A stretch of DNA of 52,819 bases from Bacteroidota bacterium (GTDB lineage Bacteria > Bacteroidota > Bacteroidia > Bacteroidales > Bacteroidaceae): contig JAFABV010000078.1 in the NCBI GenBank assembly GCA_023425865.1, positions 1 through 52,819 of the forward strand, in the 5' to 3' direction. The notes beneath the pieces were generated by a model. The model ran no database searches. It worked only from the letters and a program-made list of their open reading frames with translations, and was not told the DNA's origin. Of this stretch, positions 27,522 through 36,145 are shown in pieces. Within the stretch, counting starts at the first letter, position 1. Each line of letters opens with the position of its first letter. Made by a program: the position numbers and the translations under genes.

Positions 27522-28703
27522 TCAGTCCATGCGCGACTTATAGTCGTCGTAGGTAAACTCGCGCAGCAGCTCGAGCTCGCCATCGACGTGGGCCAAAGCC
27601 AGCGCGGGATGGGAAATGCCGTTAAACATGGTGGTCTTGACCGTGGTATAATGTATCATGTCCTCGAAGATGATGTTCTCTCCCACCCGCAGGGCATGGT
27701 CGAAACGCCAGAAACCCATGAAGTCGCCACTGAGGCAGGAGTTGGCGCCAAAACGATAAACATAGGGGCCATGGTCGCCCTTGAGGTAGCCGTCGGCGTC
27801 GGCAGGCAGCGTCTCGGCACCGCGCACGGCAGGATGGTAGGGCATTTCCAAGCAGTCGGGCATATGACAAGAGAAACTCACATTGAGCACCGCCGTCTGT
27901 ACGCCGTGGTCTTCCACCACGTCCTGCACCTGTGCCACCAAGGGGCCGGTTTGCCAGGCAAAGGCACTGCCGGGCTCGAGGATGACGTGCAAATGGGGAT
28001 AACGCGCATGAAATCCCTGCAGAAGGCGGATGAGACGAGGGAGGTCGTAGTCGGCACGGGTCATGAGATGCCCTCCGCCGAAGTTGATCCACTTGAGCTG
28101 GGGGAACCATTTGGCAAACTTCTCTTCGATATGTGCCAGTGTGCGCTCGAAGACCTCGGAGCCGCTTTCGCAGTGACAGTGGCAGTGAAAGCCCTCTATA
28201 CCCGAGGGCAGTACATCGGGGAGCTTGTCGGCCGTCATGCCGAAGCGCGAACCGGGAGCACAGGGGTTGTAGATGGCGGTCTCTACCTCGCTGTACTCAG
28301 GGTTGACGCGCAGGCCGAGGCTCACGGCCGGGTTGATCTCTCTCACGCGCTGTGCGTGGCGCTCATACTGGGCCAGCGAGTTGAAAGTGAGGTGGCTGGA
28401 ACAGCGGGCAATGTCGTCGATCTCATAGTCGGTGTAGCCCGGCGAATAGGTGTGTACGCCACTCCCAAACTCCTCGAAGCCCAAGCGGGCCTCGTAGAGT
28501 GAGCTGGCAGTGGTGGCACCGATATACTCACGAAAGATCGGAAAGGTTTTCCACAAGGCAAAGGCCTTGAAGGCAAGGATGATTTCCACATCGGCCTGAC
28601 GTGCCACGGAGGCAATGAGCTCGAGGTTGCGGCGCAGGCGCACCTCTTCCATCACGTAGGCGGGACGGTGCAGCTCGGCGTATGTATTGAGGTTGATTTT
28701 CAT
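27522..28703 (-). CDS. nspC: Carboxynorspermidine decarboxylase
   Basis: NspC is a PLP enzyme of the alanine racemase-like decarboxylase fold. It converts carboxyspermidine or carboxynorspermidine to spermidine or norspermidine, the main spermidine route in gut Bacteroidales. The 393-residue product has the PLP lysine in ILAFKAFAL (Lys46), GFHCHCHCESGS near 170, the glycine loop INFGGGHLMTR, EPGSAFAWQTG near 260 and the late cysteine in SCHMPDCLEMPYHP. Length is normal (about 380-400). The partner carboxyspermidine dehydrogenase gene is not visible here. It lies 55 nt after the methyltransferase gene and 43 nt before the FecCD permease gene, all on the same strand. Confidence 0.95.
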   Translation of the reverse strand: MKINLNTYAELHRPAYVMEEVRLRRNLELIASVARQADVEIILAFKAFALWKTFPIFREYIGATTASSLYEARLGFEEFGSGVHTYSPGYTDYEIDDIARCSSHLTFNSLAQYERHAQRVREINPAVSLGLRVNPEYSEVETAIYNPCAPGSRFGMTADKLPDVLPSGIEGFHCHCHCESGSEVFERTLAHIEEKFAKWFPQLKWINFGGGHLMTRADYDLPRLIRLLQGFHARYPHLHVILEPGSAFAWQTGPLVAQVQDVVEDHGVQTAVLNVSFSCHMPDCLEMPYHPAVRGAETLPADADGYLKGDHGPYVYRFGANSCLSGDFMGFWRFDHALRVGENIIFEDMIHYTTVKTTMFNGISHPALALAHVDGELELLREFTYDDYKSRMD

Positions 28704-28758
28704 GCGTTACGTTATGTGATGATAGGTTTGTATGGACAAAATGTGCAAGTGAAAGACG

Positions 28759-30345
28759 TCAAAATGTAAGTATGAGTTGAGTTACCTGCCCATTTCCCCT
28801 GTTGTTTGTCTGGGTGTTCTTTTCTTTTGCAAGTATCTTTTTGACATGAAAGTTGATGCCATCCAGATCTCTTTCGTCGTAACACCGCAAAAGAGCAGTG
28901 GCTGTCGCTTCCGCAATACGAGAGATCGTTGGAATCCGCAGCTTCCTCAGATATTGACTTTGCCATCGTGCATACCCACCGTTCATGCGGTTGGTGAGAC
29001 TGTTAAGTTGCTCACGAACAAAGTCAGACATCAGTATGGCAGCAAGAAGTCGTAACTGTCGAATTCCGTTGCCTTTGATATAATAGATGTTGTGCAGTGG
29101 GTAATAATTACCCTCATCGACAAACACATACGAGTTAGCCGATATGTCAGGCAGCAGAATCTTGGGTTCCCTCTTCAGCATTGGCGTCACAGCGTCGATG
29201 GTGCCGTACCATCGAGCGGGATACTTCTTGGCCATATGCCGTGAGGCCAAGTGCGCTTTGTGCGCTTCGAGATAGGCTTTTGCCAATGGGTAATGGTCCA
29301 ATAAGATAAGCTTGCCAGCACTGTCGTAGGGATTCAGCAGATATTTCTCTCCCCAGTTCATTCGGTTTCCGCAAAGGTCGCGAGCATTGACGGCAGGAAG
29401 GAGCAGGGAGTCTTCTACCCTCCCCTTCAACGCGCTTGAAATAAAGACGGCGTCGGCTCCCGTCGCCACCCCTATACCAATCTTGAAATTCTGCTCTTCT
29501 ATCAGACTCAAATCCTGATGTTCCTGTGTGAAGACACGAGTCCAGTCGTCCCCTTTTGGCGAAGGCAACGACTGATATTCTGGCGCTGTCAGTTTACTCA
29601 CCTGCCGAACTTCCATATATTTCAACGAGCCTTTGTGCATCGTATTACGGATGACTGTAATTGCAGGATATGCAAGCACTTGCTCCTGAAAGGCGTCTGC
29701 GCCCTCCAGGTTGACGATCTTCTCTATGCTGTAATACTGCGCTATCAGTTGACGAAGTTTCTTGCCGTATTGATTACGCATCCATCGGTTGGCACATATA
29801 AAGCAATGTGTTCCCCCGGGATTGAGTTCGGACAACGATTTCTCGAAGAAGGGAACATATATGTCTGCCCGATAGAAAAAGGTAGGGAATGCCCGATAGT
29901 CGGCCAACTTGTCTTCCGGTATCTCCTCATAGCGTATATAGGGGGGATTGCCAACAACGATGTCAACCGAGGAGTGCGTACTCAGCAGGTAGTCTTCTGC
30001 GACGATATTCTTCTCAGGATGGACAATCTCAGGAAAGGCGGCATGAATCTGCCGGATACAAATATCTGTCTTTTCTGTATCGATATCCGAGGCAAATACG
30101 CAATGATGAAACGCTTCATTCAAATCAAAGCCAAAGGCTGCAGAAGATTCCGCCAGTCGCTGGACGATGGCCAGCAGGATTGCGCCTTCGCCACAGGAGG
30201 GCTCCATAATGGTCACCTGGGAGAGATTGCGTGAAGCCACGTAGTTCACCTCGTCAAGCATAAAACTGACAACCTCGGGCTTGGTGAACACATCTCCATG
30301 TTGTCTACCGTTAGACCTTGGACTGTATATTTTACTCGAACTCAT
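28759..30345 (-). CDS. Type II N6-adenine DNA methyltransferase (PaeR7I/XhoI type)
   Basis: This 528-residue enzyme methylates adenine in the site cut by the restriction enzyme encoded just upstream. Motif I is MEPSCGEGAIL (residues 47-57, AdoMet binding) and motif IV is the catalytic NPPYIRY near residue 133. The remaining 350 residues form the target-recognition part, with a TRVF strand and KIGIGVATGADAVF near 280. The length agrees with M.PaeR7I (about 530). The start codon lies inside the last codons of the endonuclease gene (14-nt overlap). Base composition is more AT-rich than in neighbouring genes, which suggests gain by horizontal transfer. Confidence 0.93.
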   Translation of the reverse strand: MSSSKIYSPRSNGRQHGDVFTKPEVVSFMLDEVNYVASRNLSQVTIMEPSCGEGAILLAIVQRLAESSAAFGFDLNEAFHHCVFASDIDTEKTDICIRQIHAAFPEIVHPEKNIVAEDYLLSTHSSVDIVVGNPPYIRYEEIPEDKLADYRAFPTFFYRADIYVPFFEKSLSELNPGGTHCFICANRWMRNQYGKKLRQLIAQYYSIEKIVNLEGADAFQEQVLAYPAITVIRNTMHKGSLKYMEVRQVSKLTAPEYQSLPSPKGDDWTRVFTQEHQDLSLIEEQNFKIGIGVATGADAVFISSALKGRVEDSLLLPAVNARDLCGNRMNWGEKYLLNPYDSAGKLILLDHYPLAKAYLEAHKAHLASRHMAKKYPARWYGTIDAVTPMLKREPKILLPDISANSYVFVDEGNYYPLHNIYYIKGNGIRQLRLLAAILMSDFVREQLNSLTNRMNGGYARWQSQYLRKLRIPTISRIAEATATALLRCYDERDLDGINFHVKKILAKEKNTQTNNRGNGQVTQLILTF

Positions 30346-31003
30346 GCTTACAACCTAAAAGATGCCCTATGAACGAATGGATAAACGTGTCAAATGAAAT
30401 ACTTTCGTCAAGGCTCTCAAACTGATCGCCGCCCTCAGAAGAAATCAGAGCCACCGCATTATACTTGTGCTCTAAGACCAATCTCTGGCACATTATGCGA
30501 TAGCGGTCAAGATAGGTGGTATGCTTAAATTCCGGACGCACCGGGAAATGGGGTTCGTTGACCCTCGCCACACGCGTACTCTGCTCGTCTTTACCAACGA
30601 GCATCAGATAGCCTAACCACGGAGACTGGTTGCAAACGAATGATTTTTCACGAAAAGCCGTCCAGAAATCGTCTGAAGAACCTAACGCCTCTTCCGTACG
30701 GTTGTTCAGATTGTTCCCATAAGAACCTACCTGAGATTTCAATTCTACAGCCGCAATGAGATGTTTATTGGGGGAGACTATCATCAAATCCCAATCTTTT
30801 GTAGCCCTGAAATAGCCGGGAACATGATTGTTTTTCAGATAGATACAATCCTTAGGCACATTCAAGTCTATGGCCACTTTCGCGAGAAGCTCGAGAAAAC
30901 CGTCCATCTGTTTCCCCGCCAAAACATTTCCTTGCTCCTTCTTTGTATTCCAGAAGTAGCGAACTGCTTTGCTCAATAACTGATGATATTGCCTTTCACC
31001 CAT
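30332..31003 (-). CDS. Type II restriction endonuclease, PaeR7I/XhoI family
   Basis: This 223-residue protein matches the PaeR7I family, whose members cut CTCGAG. The PD-(D/E)xK site is visible as KDWDLMIV (Asp72) followed after 14 residues by AAVELKSQVGSYGNN (Glu87, Lys89). The family's start (GERQYHQLLSKAVRYFW) and C-terminal part (YRIMCQRLVLEHKYNAV) are in place and the length is normal (PaeR7I is about 246 residues). It is the first gene of the pair and overlaps the methyltransferase gene. No controller (C) protein gene is seen. A -7 box at 31148-31141 could drive the pair. CTCGAG specificity is inferred from the family. Confidence 0.92.
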   Translation of the reverse strand: MGERQYHQLLSKAVRYFWNTKKEQGNVLAGKQMDGFLELLAKVAIDLNVPKDCIYLKNNHVPGYFRATKDWDLMIVSPNKHLIAAVELKSQVGSYGNNLNNRTEEALGSSDDFWTAFREKSFVCNQSPWLGYLMLVGKDEQSTRVARVNEPHFPVRPEFKHTTYLDRYRIMCQRLVLEHKYNAVALISSEGGDQFESLDESISFDTFIHSFIGHLLGCKHEFE

Positions 31004-31223
31004 ATCACATCATGCTCGTTGCCATGGCCAACCACTTTCAACTTCTGCCTACATAGAGACGGTTTATGTGGCCCAATACTGATTGTAACATACGCCTTCC
31101 CCGACGTCTTAAACCCTTTGCCGAGGGAAATGGCGCCATGCAAAGGTATGAAAAAAATGCCCGATTACATCAATTAACAGGTTATTTTTAGTAGGGCTCA
31201 TATGAAATAAGTATCTTTGCAAT
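31004..31223. other. Divergent promoter region between the R-M pair and the trmH operon
   Basis: The 220-nt gap carries a minus-strand -7 box TACCTTTG (31148-31141) about 138 nt before the endonuclease ATG. It also carries a plus-strand -7 box TATCTTTG (31212-31219) only 4 nt before the trmH-like ATG. The left half is the edge of the AT-richer R-M cassette. No repeat or attachment site is evident at the junction. Confidence 0.5.
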
Positions 31224-32003
31224 ATGATTAGCAAGGCCAAAATCAAGTTTATACAAGCGCTCGGACATAAGAAAGCGCGCCGCGAGGAAGGACTCTTTGT
31301 GGCCGAAGGACCCAAGGTGGTGGGTGACTTGACGCAGGTACTCACCCCCCGACTGCTGGTGGCCACTGACCACTGGATGGAGAACGAAGGCAGGACACTG
31401 CCGCTCACGGAGCACACCGAACTCATCAGGGTGACCGAGGAGGAGCTGCGCAAGGCCTCTTTCCTGCAACATCCGCAGCAGGTGTTAGCCGTATTCCCCC
31501 TACCCTCCACGGCCGACAGCGCGGCAAACGTCGTACCGACCGACCGTCTGTGCATAGCGCTCGACGGCGTGCAAGACCCGGGCAACGTGGGTACCATCAT
31601 TCGTATTGCCGACTGGTTTGGCATCAGCGACATCTTCTGTTCGGAAGACACCGCCGACGTGTACAACCCCAAGGTGGTGCAGGCCACCATGGGCAGTCTG
31701 GCCAGAGTACACCTGCACTACACCGACCTTGAGCGACTCGTGCGGCAGTTACCGGCCGACTACCCCGTCTATGGCACCTTGCTCGAAGGGCAGGACATTT
31801 ACGGGCAGCAACTCTCTGCCCACGGACTGGTGATCATGGGCAGTGAGGGCAATGGCATATCGAGGCCTCTACGGCAGTATGTCAACCGGCAGTTGCTCAT
31901 CCCACGATTTCCCGCCGACCGCGAGGGAGCCGAGAGCCTCAACGTAGCCGTGGCCACGGCACTGACCTGCGCAGAATTTAGAAGAAGACAGACATGGAAA
32001 TAG
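31224..32003 (+). CDS. TrmH/SpoU family RNA 2'-O-methyltransferase
   Basis: This 259-residue cytoplasmic enzyme belongs to the SPOUT superfamily, which methylates 2'-OH groups of rRNA or tRNA. The N-terminal 90 residues form the substrate-binding L30e-like domain (KAKIKFIQALGHKKARREEG). The catalytic domain has motif 1 in LDGVQDPGNVGTIIRIADWFG (in part; Asn and Arg catalytic), motif 2 VIMGSEGNGIS and motif 3 SLNVAVATALTCAEFRR. The RNA target is not known. The ATG follows a -7 box by only 4 nt, so the mRNA may be leaderless. It overlaps the next gene by 10 nt. Confidence 0.92.
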   Translation: MISKAKIKFIQALGHKKARREEGLFVAEGPKVVGDLTQVLTPRLLVATDHWMENEGRTLPLTEHTELIRVTEEELRKASFLQHPQQVLAVFPLPSTADSAANVVPTDRLCIALDGVQDPGNVGTIIRIADWFGISDIFCSEDTADVYNPKVVQATMGSLARVHLHYTDLERLVRQLPADYPVYGTLLEGQDIYGQQLSAHGLVIMGSEGNGISRPLRQYVNRQLLIPRFPADREGAESLNVAVATALTCAEFRRRQTWK

Positions 32004-32893
32004 AATTATATAAGTTACGCGGCTTGGGCGGTTGCCTGCAGGCATCGTACAATCTCTTCAACTCAAACATCAAGACCATTATCCGTAAGACATGGCTCCC
32101 TGCCATGGCGTTTTCGCTGATCTTGGCGTGCAGCGTGCTCATCAAGCTGCCAGCCGGACTTCCCATGGTCATCACGCCCGAGGTGCAGATGGCTTATCTG
32201 AAGTTTTTAGGCGGAACGGTTGCCTTGGCCATTCTCTCGGTGGTGGCACTCACATGGCTCAACACCCATGTGGTGAGTCTGCTCAACGGACAAAGCGCTG
32301 CCCGCAACTGGCCGCGCGTGATGCGGCAGATGCTGCTTGCCACCGGCGTGACATTACTCGTCGGCATTCTCGTGGCCGGGGTTTGGGAACTCACGCTACT
32401 CTCTGCCCCCGCCAAGACAGGGCCTACCCCGCAGACCCTGAACATGGCCTCGGCCCTGGCGGGCCTGACGGTGCTGGTGGCCGTCATCGTATGCATACCT
32501 ACCGTGTACTCAACGATGAAATACTACATGGAGCCCGACCAGAAAGTCATGAGCATATTCGGCAAGCCCTACGCCCAAGGCTGGCGCAGATGGGGATTCC
32601 TGTTTATGGCCGGTTTTCTCACGCTGCTCATCGCCGCCCTGATCTACGTGGTGACACAGACGCCGGTGTTCCTGGTGCGCCTCAGCCAGATGGCCGACGA
32701 CAACGGCACGATGATGGGCGACCCCTCGGGACTGCCTCAGTATTTTACGGCTTTGGCCTTTGCGGTCATTTTCCTATGCAACCTCGTATGGACCTATGTG
32801 ATGATATGGAGCGAAATGGTGGCGTATTATGTTTATGGCTCCATCGAACAAAAGCTGCGGGAACGTAACAAAGACAAAAACATACAAGCATGA
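31994..32893 (+). CDS. Unknown multi-pass membrane protein between trmH and hisB
   Basis: I do not recognise this 299-residue inner-membrane protein. It has six predicted helices, at about residues 35-55, 70-92, 112-134, 150-172, 205-230 and 250-275. The first is preceded by a conserved-looking amphipathic start (LYKLRGLGGCLQASYNLFNSN). The segment YYMEPDQKVMSIFGKPYAQGWRRWG between helices 4 and 5 should be cytoplasmic. It overlaps the trmH-like gene by 10 nt and hisB by 4 nt, so all three are coupled. Similar proteins are common in Bacteroidales but have no assigned role. Confidence 0.82.
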   Translation: MEIELYKLRGLGGCLQASYNLFNSNIKTIIRKTWLPAMAFSLILACSVLIKLPAGLPMVITPEVQMAYLKFLGGTVALAILSVVALTWLNTHVVSLLNGQSAARNWPRVMRQMLLATGVTLLVGILVAGVWELTLLSAPAKTGPTPQTLNMASALAGLTVLVAVIVCIPTVYSTMKYYMEPDQKVMSIFGKPYAQGWRRWGFLFMAGFLTLLIAALIYVVTQTPVFLVRLSQMADDNGTMMGDPSGLPQYFTALAFAVIFLCNLVWTYVMIWSEMVAYYVYGSIEQKLRERNKDKNIQA

Positions 32894-33966
32894 AACCACA
32901 AAAGATATTATTCATCGACCGCGATGGAACGCTGATAGAAGAACCTGCCGACGAACAGATCGACAGTTTCGACAAACTGAAATTCACCAAGGGAATGTTT
33001 CATAACCTGGGGTTCATCCGCCAAAACCTCGACTTCAAGTTTGTCATGGTGAGCAACCAAGACGGGTTGGGCACCGACTCTTTCCCCGAGAACACATTCT
33101 GGCCCGTACACAACTTTATATTGCAATGCCTCGAAGGCGAGGGTATCACCTTCGATGACATGCTCATCGACCGCCATTTCCCCGAGGACAACTCGCCCAT
33201 GCGCAAGCCGGGAACAGGCATGCTCACGGCCTATATCGACAATGAGGCCTACGACATCGAGGGCAGCTACGTCATTGGCGACCGCGACACCGACGCTGAG
33301 CTGGCACGCAACTTAGGCTGTCGGGCACTCATTCTGGGACGTGACGGCATGACCTGGGACAAAATTGCCGAGATTCTCTTCGCAGGAGAACGCACGGCGG
33401 AAGTGCGACGCACGACCAAGGAGACCGACATTCTGGTACGTATCAACCTCGACGGCACAGGCAAAACCGACATTGCCACAGGGCTGGGCTTCTTCGACCA
33501 TATGCTGGAACAGATTGGCAAGCACGGCATGATGGACCTGACTATCCATACCAACGGCGACCTGTTTGTAGACGAGCATCACACCATAGAAGACACCGCG
33601 CTGGCATTGGGCGAATGTATACTCCACGCATTGGGCGACAAGCGAGGCATCGAACGGTATGGCTACTGCCTGCCCATGGACGACTGCCTGTGCAGCGTGG
33701 CGCTCGACTTTGGCGGGCGCCCCTGGTTAGTGTGGGACGCGGAGTTCCATCGTGAGAAGATCGGGGAGATGCCCACGGAGATGTTTCTACACTTTTTCAA
33801 GAGCCTGAGTGACGCCGCACGCATGAATCTCAACATCAAGGCAGAGGGCAACAACGAGCATCACAAGATAGAGGGCATCTTCAAGGCCCTCGCCCGCAGC
33901 CTCAAGATGGCGGTGAAGCGCGACATCTATCATTACGAATTGCCTTCTACCAAGGGCACATTATGA
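32890..33966 (+). CDS. hisB: Bifunctional histidinol-phosphatase / imidazoleglycerol-phosphate dehydratase
   Basis: HisB catalyses the sixth and eighth steps of histidine synthesis on one chain. The N-terminal HAD phosphatase domain (1-165) has the DxD nucleophile motif FIDRDGTL (Asp10, Asp12) and later GDRDTDAELA. The C-terminal dehydratase domain (about 170-358) starts with RTTKETDILVRINLDGTG and has the metal-binding histidine motifs DEHHTIEDT near 228 and EHHKIEG near 322. The 358-residue length is as in E. coli HisB. The other his genes are not in the window; here hisB is the last gene of a trio with a TrmH-like enzyme and a membrane protein. Confidence 0.97.
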   Translation: MKPQKILFIDRDGTLIEEPADEQIDSFDKLKFTKGMFHNLGFIRQNLDFKFVMVSNQDGLGTDSFPENTFWPVHNFILQCLEGEGITFDDMLIDRHFPEDNSPMRKPGTGMLTAYIDNEAYDIEGSYVIGDRDTDAELARNLGCRALILGRDGMTWDKIAEILFAGERTAEVRRTTKETDILVRINLDGTGKTDIATGLGFFDHMLEQIGKHGMMDLTIHTNGDLFVDEHHTIEDTALALGECILHALGDKRGIERYGYCLPMDDCLCSVALDFGGRPWLVWDAEFHREKIGEMPTEMFLHFFKSLSDAARMNLNIKAEGNNEHHKIEGIFKALARSLKMAVKRDIYHYELPSTKGTL

Positions 33967-34084
33967 TGTGAAGCCGCCCACGCACAATGCGCACGTGAGA
34001 TGTACGCGGCATGGTAATCTGTGCGCCGAGGCATGTGCCGACACGCTCAACTGCCATTTTTTTGAACAAATAGTAGCCCGAAAA

Positions 34085-34116
34085 TTTGGCGGTATCAAAA
34101 TAATTGTCTACTTTTG
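34085..34116 (+). promoter_or_regulatory. Promoter of tRNA-Cys
   Basis: TTTG at 34085-34088 and TACTTTTG at 34109-34116 are 20 nt apart, an excellent match to the Bacteroidetes -33/-7 promoter. The tRNA starts 25 nt downstream. Confidence 0.8.
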
Positions 34117-34140
34117 CAACCGCTAAAAGCAAACGGACAG

Positions 34141-34211
34141 GGTGCGTTGTCCGAACGGTTAGGTACCGGTCTGCAAAACCGCTCAAGGCGGTTCGACTCC
34201 GCCACGCACCT
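34141..34211 (+). tRNA. tRNA-Cys (GCA)
   Basis: The 71-nt cloverleaf has acceptor arms GGTGCGT and ACGCACC (34141-34147 with 34204-34210) and the U73 discriminator typical of tRNA-Cys. The anticodon loop is CTGCAAA with anticodon GCA, and the T loop is GTTCGACTC. No CCA is encoded. A terminator hairpin follows. Confidence 0.95.
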
Positions 34212-34217
34212 CTTTAG

Positions 34218-34258
34218 AAATCCACAACAAGCTGTACACAGCGCGTTGTGGATTTTTT
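34218..34258 (+). terminator. Terminator after tRNA-Cys
   Basis: An 11-bp stem AAATCCACAAC / GTTGTGGATTT (34218-34228 with 34245-34255) runs into a T stretch to 34259. The loop contains a smaller GCTGTACACAGC palindrome. Confidence 0.9.
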
Positions 34259-34349
34259 TATTCCCATCATGGCATAAGGCCGCAGGCAAGGGTGAGACTC
34301 AAGCCCCGCAGAAGCAAGCTATGCCGGCTCAGTAGGAAAATGGTGGGGA

Positions 34350-35333
34350 TTATGCGTATAGCTTTGTGAGCCTGAATAGAAAGAAGCTCTTATCCGCTAC
34401 TCCTCTAAGGTTCGCCCTGAAAAGCTTTATTTTGGCGTTGAATGATTCAGCCGCAGCATTGGAAGACCTGTTGTTATAGAAGTTCAAAATATCATCATAA
34501 TGCTCGTAGAATGTTGCCGCAATTACATTGAAGGCATGGAATCCAGCTTCTTCCACCTTGTTGTACCATTTGGCCATGCTCAGCCTCGCGGCATCCTTAA
34601 GGGTATTCTTGGCAAAGATCATCCTCAGAGAATGGCATAGGCCATAGGCCGTTTTAAGCTTTGGGTATTGTTCGAAGAGTATGGCAGCCCTGTTTTTCTG
34701 CCTGTCCGTCCACTTGTCGGCAGACTTGAACAGCAGGTACCTGCTTCTGGCCAGCAGCTCTTTCCTCGTATCTCCGTTCGCAAGGACCTGTGGGGCATAC
34801 TTCGTACCGGAGAGCCTTGCCTCTTCCATCTCGTCATTAGCCTGCTGTATGGCGTCCCACCTGTACTTTATTCTCATTTCCTGCACGGCATCGCAGGCCA
34901 GTTTCTGTATATGGAACCTGTCTATGACCCTTTGGGCATTGGGAAAGCAATGGCGTACGATCTTACGCATACTGTCAGACAAGTCCAGAGTGACTTCCTC
35001 CACCTTGTTGCGTCTTTCCTCGTCTATCCTGTCAAGAACCTCCCATGCGTCCTCTGCCCTTGTGCCGGCAATCACTGCCACGAGGCAGCCTTTCCGGCCA
35101 TGCATGTCACGGTTGGTCACTATGGTGTAGAGTTCACCATTGGATAGGGACGTCTCGTCTATGGCAAGACAGCGGCCTATATTCTCAGGGAACAGGAGCC
35201 AGTTCTCCGCATGGGACAGCTGGTCCCAGGACCGATAGCCGCTGAGCACTTCCTTATATTGTTTTTCAAACTGGTGGCCGTCAATATGATAATATTCCTC
35301 AAGCGTACGGCAGGTCACGGGGGACGTCTCCAT
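34350..35333 (-). CDS. Transposase, ISAon1/ISL3-type, catalytic part
   Basis: This 327-residue protein is the DDE catalytic region of an ISL3-type transposase. CLAIDETSLSNGELYTIVTN holds the first Asp, LDLSDSMRKIVRHCFPNAQ with VIDRFHIQKLA the second, and RSSNAAAESFNAKIKLFR near the end has the catalytic glutamate. Its stop codon abuts the left terminal repeat. The frame is offset by +1 relative to the upstream N-terminal ORF and its ATG lies 35 nt inside that ORF. It is therefore made by reinitiation or by a ribosomal frameshift near the T6-A4 stretch at about 35342-35351. Confidence 0.92.
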   Translation of the reverse strand: METSPVTCRTLEEYYHIDGHQFEKQYKEVLSGYRSWDQLSHAENWLLFPENIGRCLAIDETSLSNGELYTIVTNRDMHGRKGCLVAVIAGTRAEDAWEVLDRIDEERRNKVEEVTLDLSDSMRKIVRHCFPNAQRVIDRFHIQKLACDAVQEMRIKYRWDAIQQANDEMEEARLSGTKYAPQVLANGDTRKELLARSRYLLFKSADKWTDRQKNRAAILFEQYPKLKTAYGLCHSLRMIFAKNTLKDAARLSMAKWYNKVEEAGFHAFNVIAATFYEHYDDILNFYNNRSSNAAAESFNAKIKLFRANLRGVADKSFFLFRLTKLYA

Positions 35334-35688
35334 ACGTAGCTTTTAAAAAAGCTCCGAACTCTTTGCTGTAGCGAGTACCGGAGGCTGTGAGGTCTATGCG
35401 TAAAGGCAAGGAAAAGCTCTTGCCCGTACGCGTGTCTGTCCAGCGGCGTCTGCGAACCACAAGGATCACTTTATGGTCACGGATAGGAAAGTCCGTTATT
35501 TCTGTGGCATCCATGAAGCCCTTGGACTCGAAATGTATGTCCTCCGAAAGGGCACCATCCATCTTCTCGTCAAGATGGATACGGAACAATGTAGGACTCT
35601 GTTCTAACTTTACTATTGTGAAATAACGAAGCAGTTCACTGGGCAGAACCAGTTCGGCAAATTGGTATAGGTATTTCTCTTCCATCAT
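35299..35688 (-). CDS. Transposase N-terminal region protein, ISAon1-like
   Basis: This 129-residue protein corresponds to the 'ISAon1 family transposase N-terminal region' often annotated as a separate ORF in Bacteroidetes. It is basic in its second half (VRRRRWTDTRTGKSF) and probably recognises the terminal repeats. It lacks catalytic residues. It starts about 38 nt inside the right terminal repeat and overlaps the catalytic ORF by 35 nt. Confidence 0.88.
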   Translation of the reverse strand: MMEEKYLYQFAELVLPSELLRYFTIVKLEQSPTLFRIHLDEKMDGALSEDIHFESKGFMDATEITDFPIRDHKVILVVRRRRWTDTRTGKSFSLPLRIDLTASGTRYSKEFGAFLKATYGDVPRDLPYA

Positions 35689-35757
35689 GCAAAGGAAAGA
35701 AAAATATTCCGGAAAAAGAAATCTTTCCCCACCATTTTCCTACTGAGCCGCTATGCC

Positions 35758-36048
35758 GGAATCTCCTCGAAAAATAGAGGCACATAAAAACGCGAGTCCG
35801 GGATAAGATGAGCATGCAAACAGTTCCCGGTTGTCTCTGCCATCAACGTTCACCCCTACAGAAAGCCATCACCTCTCCTGTGCCGTTGCGCAGCAGGTGT
35901 AACTTGTCCCCCGTGGCACCAGCCCCTTGTATCCGTATCCACATACCCTCCGTGGCGTCTGGCCCAAGCCACCTTCTTGGCCGCGGTGACCATCCCGCAC
36001 GTCGCCCCATCTCCATGCCCACGCCCAACCGTTCGCACCGAACAGTCC
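35758..36048. other. GC-rich gene-free stretch between IS and repeat array C
   Basis: No gene is supported. Short open frames on both strands here have no family features or promoters. The sequence is rich in C-runs and short inverted repeats. Confidence 0.5.
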
Positions 36049-36145
36049 GATAGTTCTATATAAAACCATCCGGTGGTTCTATATAAAACCATGCGATGAT
36101 TCTATATAAAACCATCATATCATTCTATATAGAATCATCTGATGA
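36049..36145. repeat. 23-bp palindromic tandem repeat, array C (4 units)
   Basis: Four 23-bp units start at 36049, 36072, 36095 and 36118, with a partial fifth to 36145. The cores are TTCTATATAAAACCAT in the first three and TTCTATATAGAATCAT in the last, which is fully palindromic. This is the most diverged array of the four. It lies in the gap between the insertion sequence and the end of the YfhO gene. Confidence 0.88.

Larger units (their letters stand above)
34326..35749 (-). mobile_element. Complete insertion sequence, ISL3-type (ISAon1-like), 1424 bp
   Basis: Perfect 24-bp terminal inverted repeats (starting GGCTCAGTAGGAAAAT at 34326-34349 and its complement at 35726-35749) bound a unit with two overlapping reading frames. 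The 8-bp sequence GCTATGCC is duplicated on both sides (34318-34325 and 35750-35757), the size expected for ISL3-type elements. The element therefore moved in by transposition recently enough for its ends and target duplication to remain intact. It sits 115 bp after tRNA-Cys and breaks no gene. Confidence 0.93.

Noticed and set aside
34141..35757. tRNA-Cys as an integration site of an island
   Set aside because: No integrase gene and no duplicated tRNA end were seen; the nearby element is a simple insertion sequence with its own target duplication.
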